Below are positions 16,199-23,688 of a stretch of 64,000 bases of DNA, piece by piece. The notes beneath the pieces were generated by a model. The model had not been told where the DNA came from, made no database searches, and was given only the letters and a program-made list of their open reading frames with translations. A program made the translations under genes and the position numbers. The DNA is from JAUIIK01 sp963709995 (lineage in GTDB: Bacteria; Chloroflexota; Chloroflexia; Thermomicrobiales; CFX8), in the NCBI GenBank assembly GCA_963709995.1, contig CAVPYN010000013.1:62001-126000 (forward strand), read 5' to 3'. How positions within the stretch are numbered: the first letter of the stretch is position 1; every line of letters starts with the position of its first letter.

Positions 16199-18100
16199 CT
16201 ACCCGCGCCTCACAACCCCAACCTTCACCCTCCCATCCCCGCTCTCGCGTAACGCGGCGTCTGCCTTGTCGAGATTGACGGCGGCGTTGATCAGGGCCAT
16301 ATGGGTGAAGGCCTGGGGGAAGTTGCCAAGAAACTCTCCATTAACCGGGTCGATCTCTTCGGAATAGAGGCCAAGGTCGTTCGCGTAGCCGATCAAGCGG
16401 GCGAAGAGATCGCGGGCCTCGTCGACGCGTCCGAGGAACGCCAGGTTGTCGACCATCCAGAAGGAGCAGATTGTAAAGGCCCCCTCCCCGCCGGGAAGAC
16501 CGTCATCGGTTTCATCCACATGATAGCGGTATACCAGCCCGTCTCTCGTAAGCTGCTGTCTGATAGCGTCGATTGTGCCAACCATGCGCGGATCGCTGGC
16601 GTTGATGAAGTGGACCATCGGGAAGAGCAACGCGCTTGCGTCAAGCGCGTTGCTCTCGAATGCCTGGGTGAAGTATCCGAGTTCTTCGTTGTAGCCGCGT
16701 TCGAAGATCGTTGCTTTGATCTTGTTGCGCACCTCGCTCCAGCGCTCAACATCACCGGGAAGGTCGAACTCTCGCGCCAGGCGGCCGGCGCGCTGGAGAG
16801 CGACCCAGCACATGACTTTGGAGTGCACGAAATGTTGAGGACCGCCGCGCACCTCCCACAGCCCCTGATCCTTCTCCATCCAGACATTGCAGACGTAGTC
16901 GGCGGCATCGCGCAGATTCTCCCACCGCCTGCCTTCAAGCTTGTCACTGTGGTCACTGTAGCGTTCGAGCGCTCCCCATACCGAGTAGAAGAGGTAGGCG
17001 GTGTCGAGGATTTCGCCATAGATGTCAAGCTGTTTTTGATCGTGCGCCCCGTTGCCGATACGGACCGGGCGGGAATCCCGGTAGCCAGAGAGATGATCGA
17101 GCGTCTCTTCCGTCAGCTCCTTCTCGCCACGGATACCGTACATGATCTGCAGTTCGCTGGCGTCGTGGGTGAAGCAGCGGTCGTGTACCCAGTGCATGAA
17201 ATCGTGCGCCTCGTCGTAGAAACCGATCAATCCGAAGGACCAGAGGGTCAGCGTGGCGTCGCGGATCCAGGTGTAGCGGTAGTCCCAGTTGCGTACGCCG
17301 CCGATCTCCTCCGGCAGCGAGGTCGTCGCCGCGGCGGCGATCGCCCCAGTTGGCCGGAAGGTCAGGAGTTTCAGGGTCAGCGCGCTTCTGATGACCATCT
17401 CTCGGTACATCCCGAAGTAGGGGCATTCATCGACCCAGCGCCGCCAGAAGTTGACCGCTTTGTTGATCTCTTGTCGAACCCATCCATATGCCGGCATGGG
17501 ACATCGTGAATCCGAGAGAATCGCGAAGAAGCGGTCTCCGGTCTTCATCGTGCGTCGGCTGCCAACCGTGGCCTCTCCCCGAATTTCCAGTGGCCAGTTG
17601 CTTATCAACCAGATGTCGCCGCTGTCATAGCTCCAGTGGGCGACGCCATTCGCCGGGAGATCCAGATTGGCCGGTTTACGGGCATAGTCTGGCGTCGCTT
17701 TGCAGACCATTTCGATGTCGACCGTCCCGCGGGTGCATTCGACCAGTCTGAAGATCTGATGTTCTGGCTCCTCTTCCCGGTCTCCGCTGGCCGGAACGGC
17801 GAAGCAGTCCGTTAGCTCGACGCTGCCGGTGGAGGTCGTGTAGTTGGTTCGCAAGACATTGCTGTCGTCGATGTAGCGCCGCCGGGCGGTAAAGCGGGTG
17901 GCGGGCTTTATCTGGAAGTAGCCGCCCAGTTGGGCATCGAGGATCTTAAGGAAGAATGGCGGGCTGTCGATGTGCGGCAAGGCGCACCAGTCGATGCTTC
18001 CGTGGTTGCTGACCAGGGCCAGCCCACGGGTGTCGCCGATGATACCGTAGTCTGAGATTGGAACGTAGCCCTCTTCCCGGCCAGGTTTCCTGCTTGCCAT
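16199..18100 (-). CDS. Glycoside hydrolase family 15 protein (glucoamylase/trehalase type)
   Basis: 633 residues, intact. Residues 10-215 form the N-terminal beta-sandwich (YVPISDYGIIGDTRGLALVS; GSIDWCALPHIDSPPFF). The (alpha/alpha)6 barrel follows, with GGVRNWDYRYTWIRDATLTL, SELQIMYGIRGEKELTEETL and the C-terminal LYSEEIDPVNGEFLGNFPQ, which carries a conserved glutamate. GH15 enzymes release glucose from alpha-glucans or trehalose with inversion; the one-piece layout without signal peptide suggests a cytoplasmic glucan or trehalose hydrolase. AAAGGAG precedes the ATG at 18100. No trehalose synthesis gene is nearby, so the substrate is not fixed. Confidence 0.92.
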   Translation of the reverse strand: MASRKPGREEGYVPISDYGIIGDTRGLALVSNHGSIDWCALPHIDSPPFFLKILDAQLGGYFQIKPATRFTARRRYIDDSNVLRTNYTTSTGSVELTDCFAVPASGDREEEPEHQIFRLVECTRGTVDIEMVCKATPDYARKPANLDLPANGVAHWSYDSGDIWLISNWPLEIRGEATVGSRRTMKTGDRFFAILSDSRCPMPAYGWVRQEINKAVNFWRRWVDECPYFGMYREMVIRSALTLKLLTFRPTGAIAAAATTSLPEEIGGVRNWDYRYTWIRDATLTLWSFGLIGFYDEAHDFMHWVHDRCFTHDASELQIMYGIRGEKELTEETLDHLSGYRDSRPVRIGNGAHDQKQLDIYGEILDTAYLFYSVWGALERYSDHSDKLEGRRWENLRDAADYVCNVWMEKDQGLWEVRGGPQHFVHSKVMCWVALQRAGRLAREFDLPGDVERWSEVRNKIKATIFERGYNEELGYFTQAFESNALDASALLFPMVHFINASDPRMVGTIDAIRQQLTRDGLVYRYHVDETDDGLPGGEGAFTICSFWMVDNLAFLGRVDEARDLFARLIGYANDLGLYSEEIDPVNGEFLGNFPQAFTHMALINAAVNLDKADAALRESGDGRVKVGVVRRG

Positions 18101-18191
18101 GTGGCTCCTTTGCGTTGACCTGTGCGCCGGGTGCCGTCTCTAGAAGATCGTAACAGCAACGCGATCTCGATGATGCCAGATTCAAGGCCGG

Positions 18192-19430
18192 CTACGATGT
18201 CCCCTCTGGTCGAGTCAGCCAGAGCATGAGCGCTGACGAAAATGCGAAGAGCGGCAGGACGAGCCCGAGCAGTTGGTAGCCGCCAAGCCCGATCAACGCT
18301 CCGCCAAGCAGGGTTCCCAGTGCGGCGCCCAGCGTGATGATCGAAGCATTGAGGACCATCGTCGTCGCCGATCCCGCCGGCGACTCATCGGCCAGCAGGG
18401 TCGTGAAGGCGACCCGGCCGATACCGCCAACAGCGGTCAGGGTGGCGAGCAGGGCGATCGATGCGTACGGGCCAAGCCCGAGAACGAGAATCGATGCCCA
18501 GAGCAGGCCAATGCTGACCGTTGAGGCTATGAAGACAGGAATCAGACGAAACCCGCCCAGCCTGCCGCCACCGATGACGCTACCGATGAAGAAGCCGGAA
18601 CCGGTTGCCATATAGCCGAAGCCGATCTCGCTGGTCGTAAATCCGAGTTCGTCCTCAAGGAACGCGCCGAGATAGGTGAACGGGCCGGTCCAGGCTATTG
18701 CCTGGAGCAGCGATGCGCTGAAGAAGAGGACCATCTTGTGATCCTCAAGCAGGGGCAGATAAGCCCGGGCGATTCCACGCACTCTCGGGCGGCGAGAATC
18801 TGGCGCTGCCTGGTCTCGCTCGAAGGTCAGCGCGAATGCCACAAACGCGACGAGCGAGGCAATCGCGACGAAACCGAACGCGCTGCGCCAGGAGAGAATC
18901 GCTGCGATCGAGGTGAGCAGCGGCGCGCCAACCACCGCTCCTGCTGCGACGGTTGCCGTGATGATACTCAAGGCGCGCCGCCGTGCGGGTCCGCTGAACC
19001 GAGAGCCTGCAACAGCCAGCGGGACACCAGAGGCGATCGACCCACCGATGCCACCGATCATCCGGCTGATGAAGATCGCTGCGAAACTGGGCGCGAATGC
19101 CGTTCCCGCAGCGCTGAGAAAAGTCGCCACCAGGCCGAACAGGATCATCCGCCGGTGGCCGAGGTGGTCGGCGAGTGGGCCAACCAACAGCCCGCCGAAG
19201 GCAGTCATTAGAAACGTTGCCGTCGCGATCTGCCCGAGCACCGGGACACTGACGCCGATATCCTCGCTGATCGATGGCAGGAATGGTCCGAGGGCGAATC
19301 CGTTGAGCAGGCCAACGAACGACGTCAGCGCGAGTGGAGTCAGTACGCCGATCTGGAGTTCTGCGGACGGTTCTTCCTTGGATTGTGCTTGTCGGGTTGA
19401 ACTAGGCCGTCTGGCTACGCGTATCCTCAT
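18192..19430 (-). CDS. MFS transporter (DHA1-like)
   Basis: About 412 residues from the ATG at 19430 (MRIRVARRPSS...); a frame open to 19529 would add an unlikely N-terminal stretch. Twelve hydrophobic segments are visible. Helix 1 is LTPLALTSFVGLLNGFALGP, and the helix 2-3 loop GPLADHLGHRRMILFGL matches the MFS motif G(X)3D(X)2GRR. The middle loop carries ERDQAAPDSRRPRVRG. Related proteins export drugs or arabinose-like sugars; the substrate is unknown. It sits 91 bases upstream of the GH15 gene on the same strand and could share a transcript with it. Confidence 0.85.
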   Translation of the reverse strand: MRIRVARRPSSTRQAQSKEEPSAELQIGVLTPLALTSFVGLLNGFALGPFLPSISEDIGVSVPVLGQIATATFLMTAFGGLLVGPLADHLGHRRMILFGLVATFLSAAGTAFAPSFAAIFISRMIGGIGGSIASGVPLAVAGSRFSGPARRRALSIITATVAAGAVVGAPLLTSIAAILSWRSAFGFVAIASLVAFVAFALTFERDQAAPDSRRPRVRGIARAYLPLLEDHKMVLFFSASLLQAIAWTGPFTYLGAFLEDELGFTTSEIGFGYMATGSGFFIGSVIGGGRLGGFRLIPVFIASTVSIGLLWASILVLGLGPYASIALLATLTAVGGIGRVAFTTLLADESPAGSATTMVLNASIITLGAALGTLLGGALIGLGGYQLLGLVLPLFAFSSALMLWLTRPEGTS

Positions 19431-19487
19431 GCTGCCATCGTAGCAACGTGTGGAAGAACCGACCTGGCCGGAAGCTGGCAAGTGGAG

Positions 19488-19520
19488 AGACCAGCATGCT
19501 TCGAAGGCGCGTGCTGGTCT
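19488..19520. terminator. Nine-base inverted repeat behind the secreted-protein gene
   Basis: AGACCAGCA (19488-19496) and TGCTGGTCT (19512-19520) are exact inverted arms around a 15-base loop. It lies about 67 bases after the stop of the minus-strand secreted protein and before the start of the MFS gene, so it may end that transcript. No T-tract is present. Confidence 0.4.
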
Positions 19521-19586
19521 TATCTTCACCGCCGATCTGTGGGTATTGACCCTGTCTCCTGGGCGAAACGAGATGTCGCCCGTTTG

Positions 19587-20090
19587 TCAGTACTTGGCGC
19601 AGACGACGTTCACACCGGCGGCTCTCGGGTCGGTGCTTGGATTGTTCGCCACGACGTGCCAACCAGCCCCGTTATCTGTACGGACACTGTCCATGATCAC
19701 AATATCCGTCCAACCGTTGGTTACGAATCCTCCTCCGGTTGCAACATATCCTACCGGGCAGTACGCGTCACCCGCAGCGGTCGATCCTGCCGGGATAATG
19801 ATGGTTTCTGAAGCCGTTGTGGTCTCTCCAACGCCATGTGTATCGGTGTCCGCAGCCGACCAACTCACCTTTGACTCGATCGGCGTGCAATTGATCGCGC
19901 CAGCGGGATTCATCCGCACCCCGCCGGTATAGCCGTTGACGCAAGCTTCGATGTCCGCGGCTGGAGCGGCCGATCCACCCCACGGACGGGCAAGCATGCC
20001 CGCGCCAAATGCGCCGCAGGCAATGAGCGCGATGAAGAGCACATGGACGAGCCGGATCGACAATCGTTTGCTCGTGATAGATTCAACCAT
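19587..20090 (-). CDS. Secreted 'CVNGYT' protein, no collagen-like linker
   Basis: About 167 residues from the ATG at 20090, which has AAAGGAACGAGG upstream. A hydrophobic segment (about 15-35) is followed by a short ACVNGYTGGVRMNP motif. The C-terminal half carries a Cys/Gly pattern: YCPVGYVATGGGFVTNG, then WHVVANNPSTDPRAAGVNVV, ending CAKY. The second protein in the window at 45127 shares the CVNGYT motif, the CxxGxVAxGGG motif and the closing VVCA, so I treat them as one family. The two pairs of cysteines probably form disulfides outside the membrane. The family function is unknown. I found no partner gene: neighbours are an MFS transporter and a decayed amidohydrolase. Confidence 0.7.
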   Translation of the reverse strand: MVESITSKRLSIRLVHVLFIALIACGAFGAGMLARPWGGSAAPAADIEACVNGYTGGVRMNPAGAINCTPIESKVSWSAADTDTHGVGETTTASETIIIPAGSTAAGDAYCPVGYVATGGGFVTNGWTDIVIMDSVRTDNGAGWHVVANNPSTDPRAAGVNVVCAKY

Positions 20091-20099
20091 TGGAGCCTC

Positions 20100-20542
20100 G
20101 TTCCTTTCGATTTCATACACTAGCCAACACTCTCCAACAGCCGGCTCGAACCTCGGCACCTGAATCGGAACGCCGTCCGAGGCTGGCCATCACGACCTTC
20201 AACGTGCCCAGACATCGAGATCTCGATCTGTTGTGACGGGAGCATAGTTCCTGCGCTGCCTGCCCACAAGAGGAAGATGTGAATAAGAGAGAGGTCGTTC
20301 ATCCGGGTGCTCACAGATCGAGCGAGTGCCCTGGGCGGCAACCTGGACTCTCGATCATGGTCTGGGTAGTTGCCGTGAGGAATCCGGGAAACCACATCTG
20401 GGTCGTGAATTTCCTGGATGGCCGGCTCTCGGACCGGTCGTTGCCAGCGTTCGAGGGATTGGCGCATCATTTCCGGGCCGTCGAGCGTGTTCCGTCATCG
20501 TGGCTTGCCTTCCGGCGTAGGTTTCTGGATATTCTGACTGAT
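20100..20542. other. Stretch without a supported gene
   Basis: Open frames on both strands (116 residues on the minus strand at 20120-20470; a plus frame starting at 20279) show no recognisable fold, no ribosome binding site and no match to neighbours. The region separates the secreted protein from an amidohydrolase remnant and probably contains eroded sequence. Confidence 0.4.
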
Positions 20543-20815
20543 TCAGGTCTCACAGTCGGCGCCGTAGACGATCCGCCCTCTGACGACAGTCATCCGCACT
20601 TGAATGTCGCGCAGGTCATGGTGAGCCACAGTCAGTGGATCGTCCGACAACACCGTCAGATCGGCCCACTTGCCCGGCGCGATCGTGCCTTTGCGATCTT
20701 CGTCGAAGCTGGCGTGGATGCCTGCAGAGCAACCATGGAGCGGATCGCTCCTACCGGCCTGAACCACATACCCTGCACTGGCATCTATCCCTCGAGCGTG
20801 GCGCGCTTCAGGGCG
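20543..20815 (-). pseudogene. C-terminal remnant of an amidohydrolase (YtcJ/amidohydrolase-3 type)
   Basis: The clear part reads DRKGTIAPGKWADLTVLSDD, then VRMTVVRGRIVYGA and the stop at 20543. These are the last two beta-strands of the composite sandwich domain that closes amidohydrolase-3 enzymes. In the upstream frame ARALKRATLEG resembles the helix before it, but the sequence connecting the two is disrupted, and no catalytic barrel is present up to the DinB gene 50 bases away. Only about 90 of an expected 540 residues remain, so it is a dead fragment. A related, more complete gene lies at 51019-52675. Confidence 0.7.
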
Positions 20816-20863
20816 CGTGCGCTTATTTTCATATCTTGTTGATGCCAGTCAGGTTTGCCTCGA

Positions 20864-21427
20864 TCATTCGACCTTCGGAACGGTTGCTGGCGGGTCTTGG
20901 CCGACGAGCCCGTCGACCGATTCTCGAATCAGGTCGGCGTGGCCATTGTGCCGGGCGTACTCCTCGATCATGTTCAGGAGGATATAGCGCAGGCTGGGCA
21001 TCTCACCGTTCGGGCCCGAGCTTCTCCGTCCCAGATCGCCGCCTGCCAGCGCCCCGTTGAACCGGGCACGGGAGTGGGTGACGGCCTCACGCCAACGGGC
21101 GTAGAGGTCTTCGGGAGTGTCCTCGGCTGCGGTACGCCAGTCCCAATCACCATCAGTTTCCCAGTCGACGCCGTTCCAAGGTGGCAGCTGCTGCTCTCCG
21201 CAGAGCCATTCGGTCGACATATCATTCTCGAAGCGGGCCAGGTGTTTCAGCATTCCACCGAGCGTCATCGCGGATGGGCTGAGGGGCGTATTCAGCCCCG
21301 CTGGGTTCAGACCTCCACATTTCCATGCGAACGTCGCCCGCTGGCGCTCCAGAAACCCCAATAGCGTGGCAGCTTCGTCGCCGTCGATGGGGGGATCTCG
21401 ATTGAGTTCGTCAGACTGGCCGGTCAT
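20864..21427 (-). CDS. DinB-family (DUF664-like) four-helix protein
   Basis: 187 residues from the ATG at 21427, which has AGGAG in the end of the previous gene; a start at 21457 is less likely. Four long helices and the metal-site histidines are seen: the first in LGGMLKHLARFENDMSTEWL and the C-terminal pair region in LLNMIEEYARHNGHADLIRE. The latter is the DUF664 signature. The second helix region has WRTAAEDTPEDLYARWREAV. DinB/DUF664 proteins bind a divalent metal with three histidines; some are thiol transferases using mycothiol or bacillithiol, but most are unassigned. Its start lies just after the preceding DinB stop, so the genes are coupled. Confidence 0.82.
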   Translation of the reverse strand: MTGQSDELNRDPPIDGDEAATLLGFLERQRATFAWKCGGLNPAGLNTPLSPSAMTLGGMLKHLARFENDMSTEWLCGEQQLPPWNGVDWETDGDWDWRTAAEDTPEDLYARWREAVTHSRARFNGALAGGDLGRRSSGPNGEMPSLRYILLNMIEEYARHNGHADLIRESVDGLVGQDPPATVPKVE

Positions 21428-21428
21428 A

Positions 21429-21956
21429 TTAATGTGCCACTCCTCTCTGGGTGACATCAGGTTTGATAGCCGCTACTGCAGCAGCTGTACTCGCGATCTG
21501 CCGGTAGTGCGAGCGTTCGTGACGAGCCAGCCGCTCGGCGAAGTTCAGTACCGTGCGGTCGATCGTCCTGCCGACGCTCGTCACCACGGCAGCGCGGGAC
21601 CACCCGTCGGGGGGCAGGGCGTCCAGGGTCGCCAGCAGATCCTCGCGTTGGGCGACGAAAGCGTCAAACGATGGTCGAAACTCCAGATCGGGATAGTCCG
21701 TCTGCGCGATCCAGATGCGGGGACTGACGGCCCGGATAGCTGGTCTATCTTCGGCGAGGATCCTCGCGATGTAGTCGCCCCACAGGTCGGCGCAGCAGCG
21801 CAGGTGCGCCAGCACATCGTTCAGCGACCACTCGTCGGGCTCCGGCGCAGCCCGCAGTTGTTCTGATTCCAGCCTGGCGGTCAGTTCCGTGATGCGCCGG
21901 GGTGTTTTGGCCAGGTGGCTCAGAATCTTTTCGGTCGAGAGCGGTTTGTCGGTCAT
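21429..21956 (-). CDS. DinB-family four-helix protein
   Basis: 175 residues. Key segments are RITELTARLESEQLRAAPEP, the first metal-site His in DEWSLNDVLAHLRCCADLWG, and the C-terminal ERLARHERSHYRQIAS, with the two His of the HxxxH pattern. Length and order match the DinB_2 superfamily. The start codon has no strong Shine-Dalgarno site. The stop overlaps the leader of the next DinB gene. It belongs to a same-strand run of four DinB genes with short gaps that probably share the promoter at 22806-22834. Diverged sequences argue for old duplication, not recent amplification. Confidence 0.82.
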   Translation of the reverse strand: MTDKPLSTEKILSHLAKTPRRITELTARLESEQLRAAPEPDEWSLNDVLAHLRCCADLWGDYIARILAEDRPAIRAVSPRIWIAQTDYPDLEFRPSFDAFVAQREDLLATLDALPPDGWSRAAVVTSVGRTIDRTVLNFAERLARHERSHYRQIASTAAAVAAIKPDVTQRGVAH

Positions 21957-22001
21957 ACGGTTTCGCCTGTCGTGTGGGCTGCGAGCGTTGGGGCCGTGGG
22001 A

Positions 22002-22499
22002 CTAGCGCGTTCGAAGCCACTCGCGCAGCGGCGGTTCGTGTTCATCGTGGAGGTGGCCGAAAAAGTCCGCTTCGATGAGCGCTTTACCCCCCATCGCCTC
22101 GTAACGCCCCGGTGTCAACAGATTCTCCTCCAGCATCGTCGTGACCAGCTCGACGAACCGCTCGTATGATCGGTCGACGCTGGCCAGGACGTCAGCAAGG
22201 GGGCGATTGCTGTGCAGGTCCCGGATCCAGGCGTTGATCTCTTCCCAGTTGCCTTCCTCGTCCTCGTCGCCCATCTCGGCTGGCCAGGGTACTGGCGGAG
22301 GATCGCCCGCTGGACCAGCCTCCATTCGATCGAGCATCCTTTCCTGCCAAAACAGGAGGTGGCCGGCGAGGTCCTTAAAGGTCCAATCACCCATCGGTCC
22401 GGGTTCCTCCATCCGGTCGTCGCCAACCTCATCCAGTAGCTCATTCCAAGCGGCTCGTTCGGTGTGAATTTCCTCTATCAGCTCATCGCGCGTCTTCAC
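22002..22499 (-). CDS. DinB/ClbS-like four-helix protein
   Basis: 165 residues starting with GTG at 22499 after AGGA. The order of helices is that of the ClbS/DfsB branch: TRDELIEEIHTERAAWNELL, the metal-site helix WTFKDLAGHLLFWQERMLDR, an acidic loop with PAEMGDEDEEGNWEEINAW, and the late DFFGHLHDEHEPPLREWL with the second histidine set. ClbS protects cells from the genotoxin colibactin, while other branch members have no known role. There is no colibactin-like cluster here, so no such function is claimed. It starts ten bases after the DinB fragment upstream. Confidence 0.8.
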   Translation of the reverse strand: MKTRDELIEEIHTERAAWNELLDEVGDDRMEEPGPMGDWTFKDLAGHLLFWQERMLDRMEAGPAGDPPPVPWPAEMGDEDEEGNWEEINAWIRDLHSNRPLADVLASVDRSYERFVELVTTMLEENLLTPGRYEAMGGKALIEADFFGHLHDEHEPPLREWLRTR

Positions 22500-22508
22500 T
22501 GTTCCTCT

Positions 22509-22759
22509 TTACACATCCACCGACGGATGGCGTGACGTGACGTCCCAGAGGGCAGGATCGATCTCGTCCGTAGTTCGCTGCTCCATCACTCGCGTCCAGA
22601 AGTCGGTATTGATGATCATGTGATTGAGCGTCGCGCGCAGGGTCCAGTTCCGATATCGAACTCCCGGTCAAACTGTTCTGCACTGAGATGTCGGCTTGTG
22701 TCCAGTGGCTGTGCGGTGGCCCACCTGTCACGCTCCAGGAGACGGTCAATGAGATTCAA
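22509..22759 (-). pseudogene. Short, frameshifted DinB fragment
   Basis: From a TTG at 22759 (GGGAG eight bases upstream) the frame reads LNLIDRLLERDRWATAQPLD and LSAEQFDREFDIG, then after a shift near 22645 TLRATLNHMIINTDFWTRVM and DEIDPALWDVTSRHPSV to a stop at 22509. These are the first two helices of a DinB protein with the first metal-site His. The usual last helices with the other histidines are missing, so even after correction only about 83 residues remain. It is the first member of the DinB run and sits directly behind the strong promoter. Confidence 0.6.
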
Positions 22760-22805
22760 TTGTCAGACTCCCGATAGTACGTACATCGCACAAATGTTCT
22801 TGGTC

Positions 22806-22834
22806 AGTATAGAAAAGGCAGCTGTGCTTGACAA
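22806..22834 (-). promoter_or_regulatory. Sigma-70-type promoter of the DinB run
   Basis: On the minus strand TTGTCA (22829-22834) and TATACT (22806-22811) are 17 bases apart, each one base from consensus. The predicted transcript begins about 40 bases before the TTG of the first DinB gene. The -35 element sits in a small palindrome next to the long inverted repeat. Confidence 0.68.
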
Positions 22835-22851
22835 GCAGTCAGGCTCGGCTG

Positions 22852-22909
22852 CCTCAGTAAGAGCATCGAGTTGGGGAACGAAGAGGCCAACTCGATGCTC
22901 TTACTGAGG
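22852..22909. repeat. Perfect 23-bp inverted repeat with a 12-base loop
   Basis: The arms at 22852-22874 and 22887-22909 are exact reverse complements (starting CCTCAGTAAG and ending CTTACTGAGG). A second, seven-base inverted pair (AGGCAGC at 22816, GCTGCCT at 22848) overlaps the left arm. It lies between the FAD-oxidase remnant and the promoter of the DinB run. As an RNA it would form a very stable hairpin, but no T-run follows; length and perfection exceed a normal terminator. Confidence 0.8.
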
Positions 22910-23003
22910 GTACTAGCGACCGTTTCATCGGTGACTGCGACGGCGCCGAAAACACTGCGGCGTTGGCCGAACTCCTGGCCAATCCGCATTGCCCAGCTGG
23001 CCG

Positions 23004-23573
23004 TCAGGTCGGTTGAACACTGTAGTTGCTTTGGAAGGCGTTCGATGGATCCCAGACTTCCTTCAGCCTAACGATTCGCTCGTAGTTCTCACCGTATGCA
23101 CTCGGGACACGTTCGGCTTCGTCGTCAGCAATTGGATTGACGTACGCGTCGCCCGTTGCGTGAGCCGACATAGCATCCTGGAATTCGGACGCCCAGCCGA
23201 TGACCACGTCGTCGTTCGAGGCATTCATCCAGCCGGCGATGCAGTGAAAGCCGAAACCTGTGTCCCTGCCGCCCTTTGGGTCGAAGTAGGCCGCAGTGAA
23301 CTCTCCGACGATGTTGGGCAGGTACTGCACCATGGTATCGAGGGCGCCATCCGAGAGTGATTCGAGGTTGTGTGCCTTCGAGAGGTAATGTTGGCCCCTG
23401 GGCAGGTTGGCGTCAAAGACCTGCTGAACCTCGACGTAGGCGCTTGGTCCAACGAAGTCCAGGATCGGCTCGCCGAGTTCCCTCAGCGGCTGCACGAATG
23501 CGATCGCGCTTGGATCGTGGTGGAGGAGAACGAAGTCAATGACTGGCTGGCATGTGTTTCTTCGGGAAACGCT
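23004..23573 (-). pseudogene. C-terminal half of a BBE-type FAD-linked oxidase (5'-truncated)
   Basis: The frame opens after a stop at 23574 without a start codon and runs 190 residues to 23004. It shows the end of the substrate domain and the berberine-bridge-enzyme tail: SAYGENYERIVRLKEVWDPS followed by NAFQSNYSV. Full enzymes are about 450-480 residues with an N-terminal FAD-binding PCMH domain, which is absent here; the next gene's stop is only 115 bases upstream, leaving no room for it. It is therefore a truncated copy. The 23-bp inverted repeat lies just beyond its 3' end and could mark a past rearrangement. Confidence 0.72.
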
Positions 23574-23688
23574 TCAATTGGAGGAACGCGGAAACAGAAT
23601 GGATAGCACTGGTGTTCGGAAACCTGTCAATGTTGATGACCTTGATCGGGTTCGGGCGCGAGACCAACGCCGTCTAAACCCAGATCCG

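Noticed and set aside
16301..17509. 402-residue plus-strand open frame opposite the GH15 gene
   Set aside because: It is the antisense reading of a strongly conserved, intact GH15 enzyme and resembles no family.
20100..20542. 116-residue minus-strand and 187-residue plus-strand open frames
   Set aside because: Neither shows a recognisable fold, a start signal or continuity with neighbours.
22002..22499. ClbS-like protein as a sign of a genotoxin (colibactin) cluster
   Set aside because: No polyketide or peptide synthetase genes occur in the window; the DinB/ClbS fold is widespread without that role.
22483..22749. 88-residue minus-strand open frame
   Set aside because: It overlaps the DinB fragment out of frame, and the DinB reading explains the same bases better.
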